Of a stretch of 64,000 nt of DNA, positions 59,620 through 64,000 are shown one piece after another. The translations under genes and the position numbers were made by a program. The notes below the pieces were generated by a model. The model did no database searches. It had not been told where the DNA came from and worked only from the letters and a program-made list of their open reading frames with translations. The DNA lies in NCBI RefSeq assembly GCF_022201045.2, contig NC_068560.1, positions 36,357,001-36,421,000 of the forward strand, read 5' to 3'. The stretch's first letter is position 1, and each line of letters begins with the position of its first letter. Source of the DNA: Citrus sinensis (taxonomy: Eukaryota > Streptophyta > Magnoliopsida > Sapindales > Rutaceae).

Positions 59620-60710
59620 TATCAACCGTGAAAATTGAGTGGCTCATTGGGGGTTAGCCGAACGATTAGACATATATCATGATGTGCTCTTATAGTTTTA
59701 CGTTGAGTCTCGGTGTTCACTTCTCCTGTACGACTCAAAATGAGCTAAACTACAGTATAATAATAGTATCATTTGATTTTGAAGGATTGTTTTAGCTACA
59801 TATTATCAAATATCAGCGTATTAAAATCAAACTTGGTCACTACATTATGCAGTTTACGCTCATTTTCAAAAATCTTATGGACCATGAGTCCATGATGAAG
59901 ATCTAATCTATATTTGATTGGAGAAAATTTTGAAAAAAAGAAAAAAGTATTGCTCAGTTGGGAGGGGAAGAGGAGATTAAGGGGAGTGGTGGTAGCACGT
60001 GCACCGAAATTGCCTGCTGCATAAGGACGCGTGACTGTGAGAGTGGGAGGCCGTGGTGATGTTTGCCACGTGGGGGATCATCAGTCTTGACCCTTGAAGC
60101 TTGGACGATTGACGACAGCTTGTTTCTCTGCATCCTGTGTCTGGGGGAAGCAGTCTTTGTCACGTGACCTGATGCTTCCTCTGCACGTGCTCCACTATTA
60201 TTTTGAAATTTTGATCTTCTTCTTTCATTTCCTGAGAACCCAGAGCCGTTGTAACCCATTTAAAATTTGGCGCTGAACTTGCTAAATCTGAGGCCCCATT
60301 GGCTAACTATTTGAAATCAACGCTTGGCGTAAGCCCTTGTTATTCTATGATTTTGCACATGGCTTGTTTCCTTGGGATCCCGCGTCTGATTTGCGTCAAA
60401 ATATTCAAGAACATTACCACTGTTAATTTGTGGTTATGGCCTTATGGGGTTCAATCTCAACGCAAGACGTAATGATGATGATGATGATGATATAATTAGG
60501 TAAAGATTATCATATATAATTCATAGCCACAGAAAGTTCACGAAAAGATAGGACAAAAAATAAAAAACGAAAGAAGAGGAAGCATGTAAAAATCAATAAT
60601 TAATTAACGTACCCTAACAAGATCACGAAAAGATAGGACGAAATTAATATGTCGAAAGATAAACAAGGGATACCGTCCGTCCCAAGATACATAAATAGGC
60701 AATCTTTCGG
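59620..60710. other. TLP upstream region
   Basis: Distal promoter of the thaumatin-like gene. A direct repeat TCACGAAAAGATAGGAC occurs at about 60538 and 60623, 84-85 bp apart. TTGAC (W-box core) occurs near 60088. A (GAT)n run lies near 60473-60490. No gene is seen. Confidence 0.45.
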
Positions 60711-60713
60711 TTT

Positions 60714-60721
60714 CTATATAA
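60714..60721 (+). promoter_or_regulatory. probable TATA box of the thaumatin-like gene
   Basis: CTATATAA lies 138 bp before the start codon. It predicts a leader of about 105-110 nt, which is CT-rich towards the ATG, as is usual for plant genes. Confidence 0.6.
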
Positions 60722-60858
60722 CTTCCACGATCCCAACTACAACAACTCTAACCTCCCCAGCATTAAATTAATTAATTTACATTCATATACCCCCACCCCA
60801 CCTTCGGTAAATCTCATATTCTCATCAATCCATCTCGATCTCTCTCCTCTCACGAACA

Positions 60859-61744
60859 ATGGCAATCCACACTTGCTCCTCAGTTTCTCTTCTCATAATG
60901 CTCTTCTCATTGGGTAACTTTCGAAAGCTATAATAACCCCTCTTCTTTTTCTTTTTCTTTTTCTTTTTAGACATATAAATTTATATATTCTGATCAAAAG
61001 TTCATGATTATTAATGACAGACGGCTAACTTTTTATATATATACTTTTCGAAAATGTGCAGGCATTGTGGCTACAACAGCTACAGTTTTCACTCTGGAGA
61101 ACCACTGCAGTTACACAGTATGGCCGGGGACTCTATGCGGAAACGGCGTAGCCACGCTCGGGGACGGGGGTTTTGCGTTACCCACCGGTGCGTCAGTCCA
61201 GTTCCCCGTCCCAGCTACTTGGTCTGGCCGAATCTGGGGCCGAACGGGCTGCAACTTTGATGCCTCGGGCACCGGCAAATGCACAACCGGTGATTGCGGC
61301 GGCGTGTTGAAATGCACAGGCGGCGGAGCCCCACCTGTCAGCCTAGTAGAATTCACCATTGCCAACAACCCTAATGAAAAAGACTTTTATGACGTCAGTC
61401 TTGTTGACGGTTATAACATTGGCCTAGGTGTTAAGGCAGTTGGTGGTAAGGGGGATTGCCAGTACGCTGGTTGCGTTGCTGATCTTAACGGTAACTGTCC
61501 CGCTGAGCTGCAGGTCACGGATTCGGGCTCCGTTGTGGCTTGTAAGAGCGCGTGTGCGGCATTCAACACGCCGGAGTTTTGCTGCACGGGCGATCATGCC
61601 ACGCCGGATACGTGTTCTCCGACACAGTACTCACAGTTGTTCAAGCATGCGTGTCCCACGGCCTATAGTTATGCTTATGACGACGCGTCTAGTACTTGTA
61701 CTTGTTCCGGGTCTGATTACTTGATCACCTTTTGCCCCAGTTAA
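60859..61744 (+). CDS. thaumatin-like protein (PR5 family)
   Basis: Two exons (60859-60913 and 61062-61744) give 245 residues, a usual length for large TLPs. A signal peptide (about 1-25) is split by the only intron. The mature part starts TVFTLENHC and contains the family signature GTGKCTTGDC (88-97). It also has the acidic-cleft residues (Arg in SGRIWGRTGC, Glu in LVEFTI, Asp residues in DFYDVSLVDG) and ends ITFCPS. TLPs are secreted, disulfide-rich defence proteins; several bind glucan and inhibit fungi. Eighteen cysteines are counted in the mature part: the standard sixteen plus C44 (GTLCGNG) and C231 (SSTCTC). Position next to the LPAT-like gene matches the TLP-3/PR5 cluster of Arabidopsis (At1g75030-75050). 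The frame is open upstream of 61062, but the G|GC junction with the signal-peptide exon gives the expected protein. Confidence 0.95.
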
Positions 61745-63134
61745 GTAATAAGTTAGAAGGTAAAGATATTTGATCATTTTTATTTTTTATATTATTGTCC
61801 AAGTGTACGTTTCGTGATTAATTCCTTGGAATATTTAAAAGGGTCCTCGTGTGAATGATAATAATATACTTAACACATTACTTTCCTCGACGAGTTATAT
61901 ACAATTAGCGCATCCGTGTGACGTGAGCTTCTATATTGAATTTGAATTTGTTGGTTAATCCGTCTTAATAATAAAGGGGTTAATACTTTTGTTAGCAATT
62001 TTGATTATTTTTTTGCGGACTGATTTTCATGTGGGTTGGTTGGATGGATTCAAATTAATTGACAAATTAGGCATTCTTTTTCAGTTCTTCGAGCGTCATT
62101 TTCTCAAAATTAAATAACAAACAAACAGAGAGCACGATCTTGTTGTGCTTGTGCTCATTGCTTTTGAAGTTTCTAAGGTGGTAGAGTTACCTTGGATTAG
62201 ACCCATGTTTAAAAAAAGAACTCATTGTTTCTCTACCATCGCTGTCTTCTGATTAAGATCCCGATAATTTTGGTTTAGCTGATTTACGTATTATCGCGAT
62301 TTCAGAGTCTCAGCTTAAAATAAAAAATGTGCATTTAGCTATGTTACATATAGTTTATATCAGATGTTGAAATGGTATGAAATTGTTATCTGCCGGCAAA
62401 CAAACACGGGTGAAGTATGAGGATGAAGGGGAAATCAGATGGATCCTTCTAGATGTATGTCAATAGAAGGTAGCAGTATGGAGAAGATGTTATTGGTGAT
62501 GACGGGGATTGAGGCGAACAATTTGCATGTTCTGTCTGTGCTTTCTATTTAAGAAAACTTGTTTTATATTGGACGAAATTAGTACTAACAAATGAAACAA
62601 TCATATTAGCGCTCCAGGTCTTATTTGCGAAGCAATCAAATTTCAGAGGTGATCAGGCCTAAGCTGCGTCTTCATCTTCATTTGAAAATGATTACTTAAT
62701 GTTTGTAGGATTTTCTTTGCATTGATTTTTAGCCTTTTTGATGGAGGGCAATTGTTTGGGTTTTAATCACATCCCATATTGTACACAACCCGCATAGAGA
62801 AAAAACGGAGAAAGGCTCAAAAGAACACAAAAAAGACCAAAGGAAAACATTGAGGCATTTTGTTTTCTTTAAGGGCCTTCGGCCAAACATCAGCTCACTC
62901 TCAACAACCTTTCTTTTCTTCTTCTTCCTTTTTTTTTTTCGCCTTTCAAATACATTACAGTTTCTCTACAAAGTGGCTTTCATCTTCGAAAGCGGTAATT
63001 TTACCCAACTTCTTGAACAACTTTTGGGCTAAGCATCAGGGAAAAACCTACATCTAGGGCATTACATGCCATCTCCTACAATTAAACCCTAGAAAAATTA
63101 CAGGCCAAATTAACAAGAGAAAAAATATATATAT
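61745..63134. other. spacer between two convergent genes
   Basis: Holds the 3' UTRs of the thaumatin-like gene and of the minus-strand cysteine-rich gene. AT-rich, with T-rich runs near 62906-62940. No further gene is seen. Confidence 0.5.
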
Positions 63135-63924
63135 CAAAAAGGTGGGTGGGGGGAACTAAAGCTAGCTACTTTTTACAAACATTCCTTTGGAAGAACTATT
63201 TTTTAAATATAAACCACCGCGAAGACGATCTAACCATGATAGTCTAATATCACTAGAACCTGTGCACTGCCCCTCCCCTTCCTCTTTACTGCTAAAGAGG
63301 GTCTGGTCTGAGCAGTCGAGCGATGCTCCACAAGCTAAATTATACGACTGACATGCTGAATAGCATACTCGAAGCCGATTGTCACCATCCTTGTCACACT
63401 TCTGGATGGAGATCTGGATATTCAGTCAGATACAACTATCTTAGTCATGTTGCATGAAGAAGGGAGGAACAAGGACATCACACAGTTCAGATAGCAGAAG
63501 TATCTTCCATATCATGATAACGAGTCATTATAACACCTACAATTTAGGCACGAAAAGATAACAAAAGAGAGGGGGAGAGAGAGAAGGGGGGACGGGACAC
63601 TTACCCAGCAAGCTAGTCGCTTGGCAGCCTCATCACAGTAGCTAGTCCCAAAAATATTAAACAACTTCCTTGCACCACCTGGAAATAAACGGTGGTAGTT
63701 GGGTGTTACAACAACTTCTTCCAATTGTTGTAATATACTTGATTCACTCGGTGCACAATGTTGCCCACTGGCATCCTTCTCCAGCACATATTTGCAGACC
63801 GAGAGACTGGAGATGAGCTTGGAGCTGTTCTGACAAGTGTAGCCTGCATAGTCAGAGCAACGGAATTCGCAAACTCCATTATCACAGACCCCTCCGTGAA
63901 GGCTGCATTGTTCATCGCAGACAG
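63135..63924 (-). CDS. cysteine-rich protein, possibly folate-receptor-like (3' part only)
   Basis: Two minus-strand exons are visible: 63924-63605 and 63413 to a stop at about 63135. They join in frame as LACW|ISIQKCD. The acceptor ATGCAG|CTGTC shows that earlier exons lie beyond the right edge, so about 200 C-terminal residues are seen. The first exon starts with an EGF-like cluster (CDEQCSLHGGVCDNGVC), followed by CSDYAGYTC. The second has the spacing CDKDGDNRLRVCYSACQSY, then NLACGASLDC and a late Cys (GQCTG). This pattern reminds me of the plant proteins annotated with a folate-receptor-like domain, but I am not certain. It is probably secreted or on the cell surface. Conservation of cysteine spacing and clean splice sites make the gene itself likely. 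Confidence 0.65.
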
Positions 63925-64000
63925 CTGCATATCATGCCCAAAAACGTCTCTTTAGACACTAATTTATTGCATTTTTTTTCATTTGCATTGTAGTTATCTA

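Overview
The window is nuclear DNA of a flowering plant, most likely a core eudicot. Genes are split by AT-rich introns with GT-AG borders, spacers are long and AT-rich, and the proteins fit Arabidopsis families closely. A Citrus-like tree is my best guess, but the species is inferred rather than read. I reconstructed splice borders by eye: each proposed exon chain keeps one open frame and gives a protein of the family's usual length.

Layout. The left edge holds the 5' end of a minus-strand gene with a plastid-transit-like N terminus (1-137). A complete nine-exon MATE (DTX) transporter gene follows on the minus strand (1194-3499). About 8 kb without genes (3500-11631) is rich in DNA transposons: a Mutator-type MITE, a hAT-type MITE with an exact 8-bp target duplication, a 1.37-kb Mutator-like element with ~110-bp inverted ends and an exact 9-bp duplication, and a very AT-rich tract. 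Then come an F-box/FBD/LRR gene (minus), a type I inositol polyphosphate 5-phosphatase gene (plus), a DA1-family LIM peptidase gene (plus), an intronless P-class PPR gene (plus), an intronless GATL1/PARVUS-like glycosyltransferase gene (minus), an RMA/RNF5-like RING ligase gene (minus), an ELO-like gene (plus), an LPAT4/5-like acyltransferase gene (plus), a thaumatin-like PR5-family gene (plus), and the 3' part of a cysteine-rich, possibly folate-receptor-like gene (minus) at the right edge.

The genes are not an operon and need not share a pathway. Several touch growth and the cell periphery: DA1 (organ size), GATL1 (xylan/secondary wall), TLP (defence), LPAT (phospholipid remodelling). From memory of Arabidopsis gene order, DA1, PPR, GATL1 and RING match consecutive loci near At1g19270-At1g19310, while ELO, LPAT and thaumatin match At1g75000-At1g75050. 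The window therefore looks like an unduplicated ancestral segment whose Arabidopsis copies were split between two duplicated blocks.

Points most worth a second look: the ELO-like protein lacks the whole catalytic histidine box; the thaumatin-like protein has 18 rather than 16 mature cysteines; the Mutator-like element has structurally clean ends and an interior that may be captured host sequence; a foldback element sits inside a (TA)n microsatellite; pure C tracts of 23 and 38 bases occur, one just upstream of the GATL1 TATA box; and a degenerate repeat field lies at 50.8-53.1 kb. I saw no CRISPR, rRNA or convincing tRNA gene, and no recognisable retroelement coding sequence.
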